A stretch of DNA of 64,000 nucleotides from Pegea sp. RAD2-039 (lineage: Eukaryota; Chordata; Thaliacea; Salpida; Salpidae), in the NCBI GenBank assembly GCA_034620365.1, contig JAQGEQ010000225.1, positions 372,001-436,000 of the forward strand. The letters run 5' to 3'. The position numbers and the translations under genes are program-made. Shown piece by piece: positions 10,804 through 20,503 of this stretch. Each line of letters starts with the position of its first letter. Positions within the stretch are counted from its first letter, which is position 1. A model generated the notes under the pieces. That model saw only the letters and a program-made list of their open reading frames with translations, ran no database searches and was not told the DNA's origin.

Positions 10804-12048
10804 ATGAATATTGAAACTGATTCTGATCTTCCAGCTTGGGGCGTCCTGTACCCTCAATCTTCTCATTTCTCTTTCGTTGAATTCACCAAAACTGGATACA
10901 GCTTCGGGCGCGCGACCACCTGTGACGTCATCTTTGACTCAAACCGTCTGAACTGTTACAGTCAGTACAGTAAGCTTCACTTCACCGTCCATCGTCGATG
11001 TGATGAAAGCACCGGACGCTATGACGTCATCATCACCGATTTATCACGAAATGGCGTCTATGTCGATGAAATAAGGATCCCGAAAAAGACCCCTTTTCGC
11101 TTAAAATCCAACGTCATTATCAGTTTGTGTGACGTCACACGTCGCGCGTTTCATTTTGTCGACTTACAATCGCATATCGATGACGTCATCTTTCCGGCTG
11201 TCATGACCGACAAGTACCGGTCAGGTGAATTGTTGGGGTCCGGGGCATTTGGACGAGTGTACCTGGCGTACTCGGCCCAATTAAAATGTCGATGTGCAGT
11301 GAAGCGTGTAAAGCACACCGGAAGCGCGCGCGTTAAGTTTGAGGCGAGTATTTTGACCCAAATTCGTCATGTGAACATCATCGGGGTCTTAGACATCTAC
11401 GAGGTTCCCGACGCCGTTTTTATGGTTCTTGAATACGCTGATGGAGGCGATCTTCTCGAATTCGTGACGTCACGACGTCCATTTTCCGACCTACGCGCGA
11501 AGTTTGTCGCTACTCAACTCTTGTCAGCGATTCGCTACTTACACGGATGTGACGTCACTCATCGCGACGTCAAGCTCGAGAATATGTTAGCGATGACGCG
11601 AAACGAGTTTAGTGTCATCAAGTTGACAGATTTCGGGTTGTCACGTGTCATCGACGACGCGTCGCTCATGACAACGCTCGCTGGTAGTCCGTTGTATGCT
11701 GCACCGGAAATTGTCACCGGTTTCCAGGGCAACCCAGTTTCATATACGAGTAAAGTAGATCTTTGGGGATTGGGTGTGTCCCTGTTTGCTCTTCTTTCAA
11801 CCACCTTCCCGTTTCATCCTGATCGTAGTGACGTCACCATGACTTTAGACAATCAAATCCTGACCGGAAATTGGACCTTCGACGGCAAGTGGGATCGCAC
11901 AAGTCCCGAGTCTCGAGATTTCGTTTCTAAGCTGCTAGTAGTCAACTCCCATCGTCGACTTTCAGCATCAGAAGCGCTTAGACACTCGTGGTTCGATGAC
12001 GTCACACTGTTCGAGGTGCTCAACAAATTTACGCCTCAAACACTTTGA
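10804..12048 (+). CDS. CHEK2: CHK2-type checkpoint kinase (FHA + Ser/Thr kinase), 414 aa, intronless
   Basis: An FHA domain at about residues 30-120 shows FGRATTCD, YSKLHF and DLSRNGVYV, matching CHK2's phosphothreonine-binding fold. The kinase domain at about 138-400 has the glycine loop GSGAFGRVYLA, Lys167 in CAVKR, HRDVKLEN (253-260), DFG (276-278) and an activation segment LMTTLAGSPLYAAPE. The first activation Thr of human CHK2 (T383) is kept; the second (T387) is Ser. The N-terminal SQ/TQ cluster and the C-terminal basic tail of vertebrate CHK2 are missing, so it is shorter (414 against 543 aa). As a CHK2 it would act downstream of ATM in DNA-damage arrest. The CDS is GC-richer than UBL5 and SLX1 and carries eight TGACGTCA palindromes. 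The last residues and the stop lie in the first unit of a 57-bp repeat. Confidence 0.9.
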   Translation: MNIETDSDLPAWGVLYPQSSHFSFVEFTKTGYSFGRATTCDVIFDSNRLNCYSQYSKLHFTVHRRCDESTGRYDVIITDLSRNGVYVDEIRIPKKTPFRLKSNVIISLCDVTRRAFHFVDLQSHIDDVIFPAVMTDKYRSGELLGSGAFGRVYLAYSAQLKCRCAVKRVKHTGSARVKFEASILTQIRHVNIIGVLDIYEVPDAVFMVLEYADGGDLLEFVTSRRPFSDLRAKFVATQLLSAIRYLHGCDVTHRDVKLENMLAMTRNEFSVIKLTDFGLSRVIDDASLMTTLAGSPLYAAPEIVTGFQGNPVSYTSKVDLWGLGVSLFALLSTTFPFHPDRSDVTMTLDNQILTGNWTFDGKWDRTSPESRDFVSKLLVVNSHRRLSASEALRHSWFDDVTLFEVLNKFTPQTL

Positions 12049-12262
12049 TGACGTCATTAATTTTCGTTTGTTTTAATGACGTCGTCATCGCCTTAAACAG
12101 TTTAATGACGTCATCAATTTTCGTTTTTTTTAATGACGTCATCATCGCCTCAAACACTTTAATGACGTCATCAATTTTCGTTTGTTTTAATGACGTCATC
12201 ATCGCCTTAAACACTTTAATGACGTCATCAATTTTCGTTTGTTTTTATGACCTCATCATCGC
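12033..12262 (+). repeat. 57-bp dimeric minisatellite, about four units
   Basis: Units begin at about 12033, 12090, 12147 and 12204, with a decayed end at 12261, giving a constant 57-bp period. Each unit is itself two related half-units of about 28-29 bp, each centred on TGACGTCAT: one followed by CAATTTTCGTTTGTTTTAA, the other by CATCGCCTTAAACACTTTAA. The first unit covers the last six kinase codons and its TGA stop. Because 57 is a multiple of three, both strands stay open through the array; those frames are not genes. Confidence 0.95.
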
Positions 12263-12351
12263 TTTATACTCGCGACTACCTCCCAACTTTTGTCATCTCT
12301 TCATCTTCATCACTGTAAGATTTCGTTTTCCAGTTTTATCATGTTTCATTA

Positions 12352-12357
12352 AATAAA
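12352..12357 (+). terminator. Poly(A) signal for the UBL5-SLX1-kinase unit
   Basis: AATAAA about 300 bp after the kinase stop and 90 bp beyond the minisatellite, followed by T-rich DNA. Confidence 0.5.
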
Positions 12358-15300
12358 TTTATGCAAATTTTATCGCAAAATTTTCACTCGTTTATTCCCA
12401 TGAAGCAAATCCGACTTCAGTTTGATTCTTGAAGTAGTTTCAACTTTATTTTGTGAACCAAAAAATTCCCTTTTCTCAGTAACATCAGAAGTTGTAGAAA
12501 ATCTTTTTAGGTTTCTAAAAATCTTGAAAGAAAAGATCAAATTCTAAGATAAAAATTGATGTCAGAAAAGATCCTGATCTTTAGATGACTTCAGATTGAA
12601 GTATTTGGTTGAAACTACAGATGCGTTATTTAAACGGATTTTTATTGTCACTAGCCTCGAATAGTTGAGAGGAACTTGCTGTTTGGTGATTAAGGAACTC
12701 TTCACAGATGTAAAATCTGAAACTTATTGGGATTCTACCAAAAGTTGGAATTGTTCAAAATTAATCTTGTCAAAAATCAGTTCATTTTACAAATAAAACC
12801 AACTTACTTAATAAAAAAATAAATAAAAGTACTTACAACAAATTATAATATCTCTAAAAAGGGTTTATGTATCAAACCAAATGTACAACTGGATTCTGCT
12901 AAATTATTTCCTTGTTCAGTAAACAAATAGAAGTTTTCAGTTAAGATTGGAAAGTATTTTAAAGTGAGAACAAAAATTTCCAACCAACCTTTACAAGTGA
13001 CAAAATTGAACTTTGTAGCTTTATAGGTTCTCTATATTTTTATCTGGATAGTTTTGTTCGTTTTTAATAATGTCAGTATTTATAAAATCTTAGAAAATAA
13101 GATTGTATCAGAATAGAGAATGTTTTGGATAAAAATAAATTTTTTTTATCGGATTATTTGCTGGTAAACACTGTTAATGCGTTTTAGTTTATCCTAAATT
13201 ACAGAATTTATCTAATTTAGTAAAACCTAAATGAACTTTTTAATTCAAAGATAACTTTTTACTTTTCAATATAAGTTTTTAGAAAGGTATTTAATAAAAT
13301 AAAAAGTTTAGGTTCTAGTAATATGTTTTTTATTCAGAAGTAAAAAGATTTAAAACTCAGCAATTTTTATTATAGGAGATATAAAACAATTTATGAATAT
13401 TTACCAAAGCTTTTTGGAGCTTGTACTTTTGGTGAAATTTTATATGCAGGTTAATTCTTGGTTTTAGCTAGCCACTTACACAAAAACGAAAAAATAATTT
13501 TGCGTTTAAGGTATTTGAGCAAGCTACAACTTACATAGAAATAAAAGTAATTATCAATTTTAATTATAAGCTTTGTCGCCACCTAGTGGTAACAATTTAC
13601 AAACTCTATGAGATTTACATCAAGTTTACTTGAAAATTTTTCTGTTTATTCGAACACTTTGAAAAATATAATAGAGCTTACTGTGATTTATAAAAATTGA
13701 AAAAAAATTCGACAAAAGTTGGATAGTTAAGATTGAAAAGAACGATTGATTTTTTTACAAATCTTCAAGTTTAAAAAAAGATTTAACAGAATATTGATTT
13801 TTCTAGATTGAATAATAAAAGAAGTAAATATAAAGTTTACATGTTATGCGGTGGCAAAAGTCTTGTAATTTCAGTTTTCGTCAAACAGAACAAGCTCTAT
13901 ACCCAAAACTACTTAGTAATAGTTACAAAATCTTATTGTTTTGTCTTAAGTCCTAATTTTTAAGGATTATTAGAGATTAAATTAGCAACAAACGTTTTGT
14001 TGTACGTTTTTAATTAATTTAGTACTCATTAAGTCATACTGATTGACCCTATGCTTAAGTTTATTATTAAAGTTATTAAATCAGATTTTCACTTAAAAAA
14101 AGTTTTTTAAAAATTTCGATAAAAATTCCATTTCTTCCAAATTTTTTATAGGCGTCCAAAAAATTATTATTTTCATCACAAATTATTACGAAAATGATTT
14201 TAAATTTTTGTACACAGGCTTCATCATAATCACCAAAGTTTAAATATCAGTAAGTTAAAAAATTGAAAAGAATTTTTTTTACGCATATCTTCCTCGCACA
14301 TGCAAGATAAATGCTTCTAAATTAAATTCTTTTCAGTTTAATCGCTTTACAAAAGTATATCAGCTTTAAATAAGAAATCACAACACTGTAGGTAGCATAT
14401 GGTGTCTTTCAGTATCGCAAGTGTACAGTCTGCTAATACAATTAATGTTGTTTGTAGAAAATATTCTTTCATTATTTGAGATTGGCAGCTGTCAGTGGAA
14501 GTCAGTTTTAGATGTTGTCTTTTTTGTGTAACAAAATTTTTAGGATTTAACATTTTTTCTGTTTGTTGAGAAGAATTAGAAAATAAACATTTTCTAAATT
14601 GTTTTGATTCTTTATAATTTGTTTTTGATGCTTATCTGAAAATATTTTAATTAGATAATTAATAAAATTAAATGAATAAAACAATTTAAAGACTTAATTT
14701 AGAGAATTTTATGTTTGCATTAAGACATAATTAAAATTTAATTGATATCAACCTTTGAGCAAATCAATAAATAGACTTCAAGTTTTTACACTTTACTTTA
14801 AGTCTTTAAAAACATTTGAATTATTTCTTTTTGAAGTTTCTACCACAAAAAAATGGTTTATGAAATGATTAATTTATGAGTTGTAACAAAAAAAATAATT
14901 TTGAATGAGTTATTTCGAACGATTACAAGAAATTGATAATCTGAAATTTATGATATTATATAAATAATTGACTTAAATAAACACCTTTACAAGCAAGATA
15001 TCTACCGAAGCTATTGATTTAATTTAATTTGAAGTTCACTTTACAAAGTATTTTATTAATAACGTAAAAGCATTTTAACTTAAAAAATAAAATAAGTGTT
15101 ATAAAGTGAATTGAAACACTTTATATATATTACTTTAATTTTATTTACTTAAAATTGTAATTCATAAAAATGATCTGTTGGTTAGATAGTAGTTATGTGA
15201 ATCTGTTGACTTAGGCTCTATTGTTAAATAGAAAACAGAACTGTACTAAAACCATATTCTTTAAAATGTTGGTATACACTAAAAATCGATTATAACGATA

Positions 15301-16940
15301 AATTAGTTTTAAATTTACAAAAAAAAGGACTAAAAGAAAACTATGATATAATATATCTAAAAATGAATAAAGTTTTATTATTTTATCAAGATTTTTGTTC
15401 TGTATACTTATTTTTATTTGGTTGAGTATTTTTTGGATAAAATTTAGTCGAATTTCGAAATAAAATATAAATATAAAAGATCTTTTTTGTTTAATTTACC
15501 TTTTTGGTTTAATTCTGTCGTATTTACAAACGGTTTTCTTTCCAAATGTTTTCAGTTAAAAATTCTCATTTGAATTTTTTCTCGGAATCTACAAGAAATT
15601 GGTTTTTCTGTTGACTCAGACAACGAAGCAATTTCACGCAATACGAGATACAAATCCACACAGACTTTTGTGTCTTCAGAGTTATTTGAATATTAGATAA
15701 AAGATTCTTTACAGAGATTAATGTAAGTTAATGTAAATTTCAAATCTTACAAGAAGTTTGAGATTTAGCTAAAAAAGATGTATTTTATAAAACGATTTTA
15801 TATTAAGGGCAGAACTAGAGAGAGTTTGATTTTTAGATTTATTTTATTATTAATCACAGTTTAGTAGTAAGAAAATAAACAAGTTAATAAAATGCTACCA
15901 ATAAAATAACTTTTGTTAATTTTCAAATAAGATCGAATTAAGATTCTAAAAAACGGACTAATTGTTGTAAGTACTTTTCTAAATTTAAAAAGTTTGAATT
16001 AAGACGTTCAGAAATATATTTGGAAAAGTAAATAATTGAAATAAACCTATCATCTATCATCAAATAAGTAGAAAAATCTTCTAAAGTTTTTTATAAATTT
16101 CAAATATTGAAAAATTTCTTGTTTATAGCAACTATAGCTAAAAAATCAAAATGTATTTCAGTAAATATCCAACTCAAAATCTAAAACTAAATCATCTTAT
16201 CAATCGAGTCTTTAAACGTCTTCTTATAAAGATGAGTCTGATAAGAGCTCGATAAACAGATTCCCGTCAAAACCATCTTTCAATTTCGAAATGATAATGA
16301 TGAACAGCAAGAAAAGTTTGAAAGTACTTTAGCTTCAAGATTTTTGGTTTATTGATTGAATGGGAAAAATTGATAATGATCATTTTAGAGTTTTACTAAA
16401 ATTATTTTAAACAAATCTCCGATTGAAAGTTTTATAAAAAATTCTATTTAAAGATTCATTTTATCACAGAATCAGTTATTTAATAAGAAATTATAAAATT
16501 GAATTCAGTTTCTTCAACATTTTTTGAATCTCCACTCTGACTCTTTAACACATTTTTTCAACAACTTATTTATCAAATTATTGGAAATCGACGGTGCTAG
16601 TGGTGACAGTTAAAAGATAAGCAGACTCAAACGAAAAGAAGGAACATTACCAAGAGATCTTTTACACTGATAGCAAATAGATGATTAGCAGATGAATGTT
16701 TATTGATTTGTTTTTAGTTAAAGCATTCCACGAAAGTTACTTTCCGAAAAGGGAATGTTTTTTAGAAAATTTTGTAGTTCTCAGGTTGTTTTCAGTCCAT
16801 CTCTTCAACTAGCTGCTTATTTGATAACTTGCCAATACAACGTCAGAAACACGTGTCAAGTTGTTAGTTGTTATGTAGGGAAAGTACCCAGTGTGAAAGC
16901 TGTCTGAATGTTTTATAAAGAAAATTGTCAAAAGAGACAG
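12358..16940. other. AT-rich intergenic DNA, no confident gene
   Basis: About 4.6 kb of A/T-rich sequence. The one island that resembles coding DNA is 15600-15690, open on both strands for 30-45 codons (minus strand DLYLVLREIASLSES), without a convincing splice site on either side. A 68-codon minus-strand frame at 14347-14553 has no recognisable feature. Nothing else is supported. Confidence 0.5.
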
Positions 16941-16944
16941 GTTG

Positions 16945-17305
16945 GTTGTAAGAAGCAAAAGTTGAAAGATCAAACTTTCAAAGAAGACGAAAAGGAAAAA
17001 GATTTAAAGATTAGAAAAAAGAAGATAAGAATCAAGAAGATGAAGACTAGAAAGTGATGAGGGTCAGTAAGATCAGGATTAGAAAGATGAGGATCAGAAG
17101 ATCAAGATTAGAAAGTAATGAAGATCAAGAAGATGAAAATTAGAAAGATGAGGATCAGAAAGATAAGGATCAGGAAGATGAAGATTAGAAAGATGAGGAT
17201 CAGAAAGATAAGGATCAGGAAGATGAAGATTATAAAGATGAGGATCAGGAAGATGAATATTAGAAGGATAAGGATCAGAAAAATGAAAATCAGGATCAAA
17301 AGATG
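16945..17305 (+). repeat. Purine-rich tandem repeat, about 15-bp period
   Basis: Degenerate units such as AGAAAGATGAGGATC, AGAAAGATAAGGATC and AGGAAGATGAAGATT alternate, giving a 15- and 30-bp period, clearest from 17030 to 17300. One strand is almost all purine. The period is a multiple of three, so long frames (Lys/Arg/Met/Ile on plus, Ile/Leu/Phe on minus) are open but not genes. It ends about 200 bp before the first exon of the next gene. Confidence 0.9.
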
Positions 17306-17499
17306 AAGAAGTTTTTTTAGCTTAAAATCTTATTTTCTAAAAAACAGGAAAATTTGTAGAATTTTTAATTTTTTTTTAATTTCCAACTGTCATGAAACAC
17401 GTAAAGCGATGACGTCATCAAGAGGCATCTGGCAAGCATCATCGATCAGTTCACGTCATCGTATTTGCTGACGTCATCACCAGCTCTCATCACTTGGCA

Positions 17500-17687
17500 A
17501 TGTTCCAACAAGCTACTTCAAGCGCAGTAGAAAAGCGACGCGCAGTGACATCATCACTGACGTCACAAAATACGTTTAGGACCAATTCAAATCGTGCAGA
17601 AGGACTTCACGTCATATCTAGATCATCTTCACTCTTGCGTATTCGTCCTGCACATGCAATGACGTCAGTAATGACGTCATCAGCCAG
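17500..17687 (+). CDS. Probable first coding exon of the 17.5-20.5 kb gene
   Basis: ATG at 17500, 62 codons (MFQQATSSAVEKRRAVTSSL and onward), rich in Ser, Thr and Arg, ending at a strong donor CAG|GTAAG (17688). GC-richer than the flanks, with four TGACGTCA sites in or near it. It ends in phase 2. I could not find the next exon in matching phase: a segment after 18023 has an acceptor (TTTATAG) and an open Ala/Leu/Glu frame, but in another phase. Its link to the exons at 18.9-20.5 kb therefore rests on strand, proximity and composition only. Confidence 0.4.
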
Positions 17688-18935
17688 GTAAGATTCGAAT
17701 CTTTCAAATGCTAGTTACTATAGAAACCGATTTAATCGCGCGGATTTTGTTGCTGCCGAGTATTGTTTATTTAGTTGCTAGTAGCAACAGCCTTGATTCA
17801 TGAATATTTAATCATAATTTTTGTTTGGTCACCAACATCATCGTCCACCAACGACGATTTGAAAGTGGCCCGGTTGCCTAGCAACTTACTCGATTCATCA
17901 CAACTGACAGAGTTCACTAATCTGGGGGAATCCCCTCGATCGATAACCTTTTCAATGGGATTGTTCAGAAGCGTGACGTCATATGATCTGGTGTTGCGAG
18001 TGGTTGTTTACTTTGTTTATAGGAACAGATCAATCATCTGCTGCTGCTGCGAAGTTAGAAGAAGTTTTGGAAAGTTGTGTAAAAAGTGAAAAAATACATT
18101 TTAGTTTGCTCTCTTGTGGTAGAGTCCTTAGCATTTAGAGCTTGTATCCAAACGTTCAGATTCTTCATCATTACTTTTCATTGAATGACGTCACTGTGAC
18201 GTATGCAGAGGAGTTTAGAAGACTTAATTACAAAAACTTTTTAAAGAGTTTTTAGTTTAGATGATTTTTTTAGAATTAGATAAATAGAAAGTAAAGGAAG
18301 ATGATTTTGTTGAGTTGAAGTGATGTTTTGTTTTTCTATATTCTTTACAACATCTGTTTCAAATGAATCAACAAACATAGAATCAATTACCAATTAAGTC
18401 CAAAGCCATGAATAATTTATCAAGAAGTAAAATTCTTTTTTAATGCTAAACTAATTACTTAATTACCCCAACCAACAATTCACAAACTTCTAAAGATTCG
18501 AATTGTTCAACTGTTTTTACCGATTCAAAAAAACTCCAAACAAATTGAAAAGAACCAAAAGTTGTCGAATTTAAAACAGATTAAAGTAATTTAACTATTT
18601 TACTCAATAAATCAATGTTAAAAAGCTTAGTAGGCAATTTTACATTTCAATTTCTAACTATTTATTCAAAATTGAACTTTATAAGCTCTTTGTAAAGATC
18701 AATAAGTCTTGAAGGATTCACAGATCTATTAATTACAAATTACTGTCAGCTGGTCATACTGTTGCTGGTTAAAAGAACTTTCAAAGTCAGTTGCCTAGAT
18801 ACAGTTGCTTAGTTACAGATGGTTATCATCAGCTAATTGGTGATGTCGAAAAACGCGAGCTGTCGGTAAGCAGAAGCAGAAAATCAATAAAATTTTCAAA
18901 TTTACAAAAAAAATTTCATCTGGGAATAACTGCAG
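17688..18935 (+). other. Between the possible first exon and the main exons; one possible coding segment
   Basis: After an acceptor at 18021-18022 a frame reads about 33 codons (DQSSAAAAKLEEVLES and onward), which looks coding. The preceding stretch 17820-18000 (Ser/Asp-rich in one frame) is also less AT-rich. Phases do not link these to 17500-17687, so I leave them as possible exons. From 18100 to 18900 the DNA is AT-rich without features, except for one TGACGTCA near 18185. Confidence 0.35.
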
Positions 18936-20503
18936 GGAGCCGCGACAACTTCTAAAGACACGTCACGCCGACATTGATCATCTAGTGTGTCGCTCACAGA
19001 CGATCAGAAGTCGCCCGACGAGACTCGAACGAGAGGAGCATCGAAACCTACGTCTCGAGCACTGGTATGGAATCCCTGATGACCCCCGTGGAAGTTACCC
19101 GCCATTAAGGTCGTTCTGCAGCTCCCTAGCAACGTCTGGTAATGATCACAGGACGTTGACGTCACCTAGTGACGTAAAAAGGACGCGAAAGTTAGTCTGG
19201 AAGCCAATGTCACCTTCTACCTCATCAAAACTCGAAGAATCCTTTTCACGCTGCTCCAGTCGTCATGGTAACATGACGTCATACAGCAGAGTGAAAGAGA
19301 CTATTAAACTACGAGGTGACGTGGCAAGGAGCCAGAACGGTTTCCATGACAACCAATTGGTGCTGTTGTACGATTGTGGTTGCCATGGTTGTGCCGCTTA
19401 CGTGAAGCTAGTTGAAGAGCGACGCCGTAGAGGTGACCAACTGTCCCGGCTTGAAAGAGGATGTTTCCGGGTCGTACCCACGGTCGAACGACCCGCACCA
19501 CAGAAGGACCCTCCTAAGGACAAGTTCACGCAAACGTCAGTGTCGTGTAACTCCAGGTCAGGTGATGTGGTTGGGACTTTGTGACCCTGAACTGGTTGTT
19601 GTAGTTGGGCTGAAATCTTCTTCAGCTGCTTCCGTTGCGGAAGATCAAATGACACAGAGAGTCTGAGTTCTGCCGGATCAGATAGTGATGTGGATGCAGA
19701 CGGAGACGGATCAGGTGAATCAGGTTTGTGTCCCAACCTTCAAGATCTAATTTCATTTTAATCTAAAACTTTAAAAACTTTAAAAACTCTATTTGCGCTC
19801 TTTAAAAAGGTCCCGCTGGATTTCATCTTTAGAAGCTTCACGGGGCTCCTTAAGACCCTCTAAATTACTAGCACTCCTTAAAGATCTCTGTGACGTCACG
19901 TGACTCCTAGAAAACTTTCTCTTCTCTGTGTTTGATATTAGTTTCCATGCAAACCAGCATCATTCAAAAATCGATCTTCAAATTATCGACTGATTCACTG
20001 TGACGTCATACAGATGACCTCGAAGAGCACGAAGGCGAGATGAGCGTTGATGAGGACTCTGGAGGAGGTGATGACGCAGCTAGTGATGAAGGAAGTTTAA
20101 ATAGCGCCGAAGCGATTGAAGGCGACGGAAACCAGCTGGAAAATAGGTCGGTGTGACGTCATTGATGTCCACTGCAACCAGTTGTTGTCATAGAAACGGA
20201 ACCACTGAAGCGGATGGTGATGATGGAGACGGAGGGTCGTGTTGCTCCGATGGGTCGGACTCTTTGACGGAGTTACGCGCGCGTTTTGCGTTTTCACGAC
20301 GTCATCTGCTCGCGCGGAAATCCAACTATTCATCGCGACTTCAAACAGTGAGAGGAGGACGATCGACGCGAACTTGTCGCGGTTTCGGCGTCGATGACGA
20401 TGATGACGTAGATGACAGTGCAACTGAAGATCTTGAAGAAAGTGCAGAAGTAGATGAAGATGACTCTCTTGCTGAATTCGCGATGCTTGACGACGATGGT
20501 TGA
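18936..20503 (+). CDS. Unidentified gene, four linked exons, acidic Ser/Asp-rich C-terminus
   Basis: Exons 18936-19556, 19626-19714, 20014-20146 and 20182-20503 join in consistent phases to a TGA at 20501-20503, giving at least about 385 aa. The first exon is basic and Arg-rich, with RLEREEHRNLRLEHWYGIP and a short Cys motif CGCHGCAAYVKLVEERRRRG. The next two are Ser/Asp/Glu-rich (SSAGSDSDVDADGDGS, GEMSVDEDSGGGDDAAS). The last has Cys pairs (SCCSDGSDSLTELRARFAF), a basic patch and a strongly acidic end (VDDDDDVDDSATEDLEES). No family is recognised; low complexity and the acidic/basic alternation suggest a nuclear or scaffold protein, which is inference. The intron between the last two exons would be only 35 bp. 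About eleven TGACGTCA sites lie in the 17.4-20.2 kb region. AATAAA is at 20619. Confidence 0.6.

Noticed and set aside
12029-12356. Frames MTSSIFVCFND-type and their complement
   Set aside because: Translation of the 57-bp minisatellite; no start context or domain.
17108-17306. Lys/Arg/Met-rich and Ile/Leu/Phe-rich frames
   Set aside because: Translation of the 15-bp purine tandem repeat on each strand.
19304-19736. Minus-strand and alternative plus-strand frames over the 19-kb exon
   Set aside because: Shadows of the GC-richer plus-strand exon, whose chain of splice phases is consistent.
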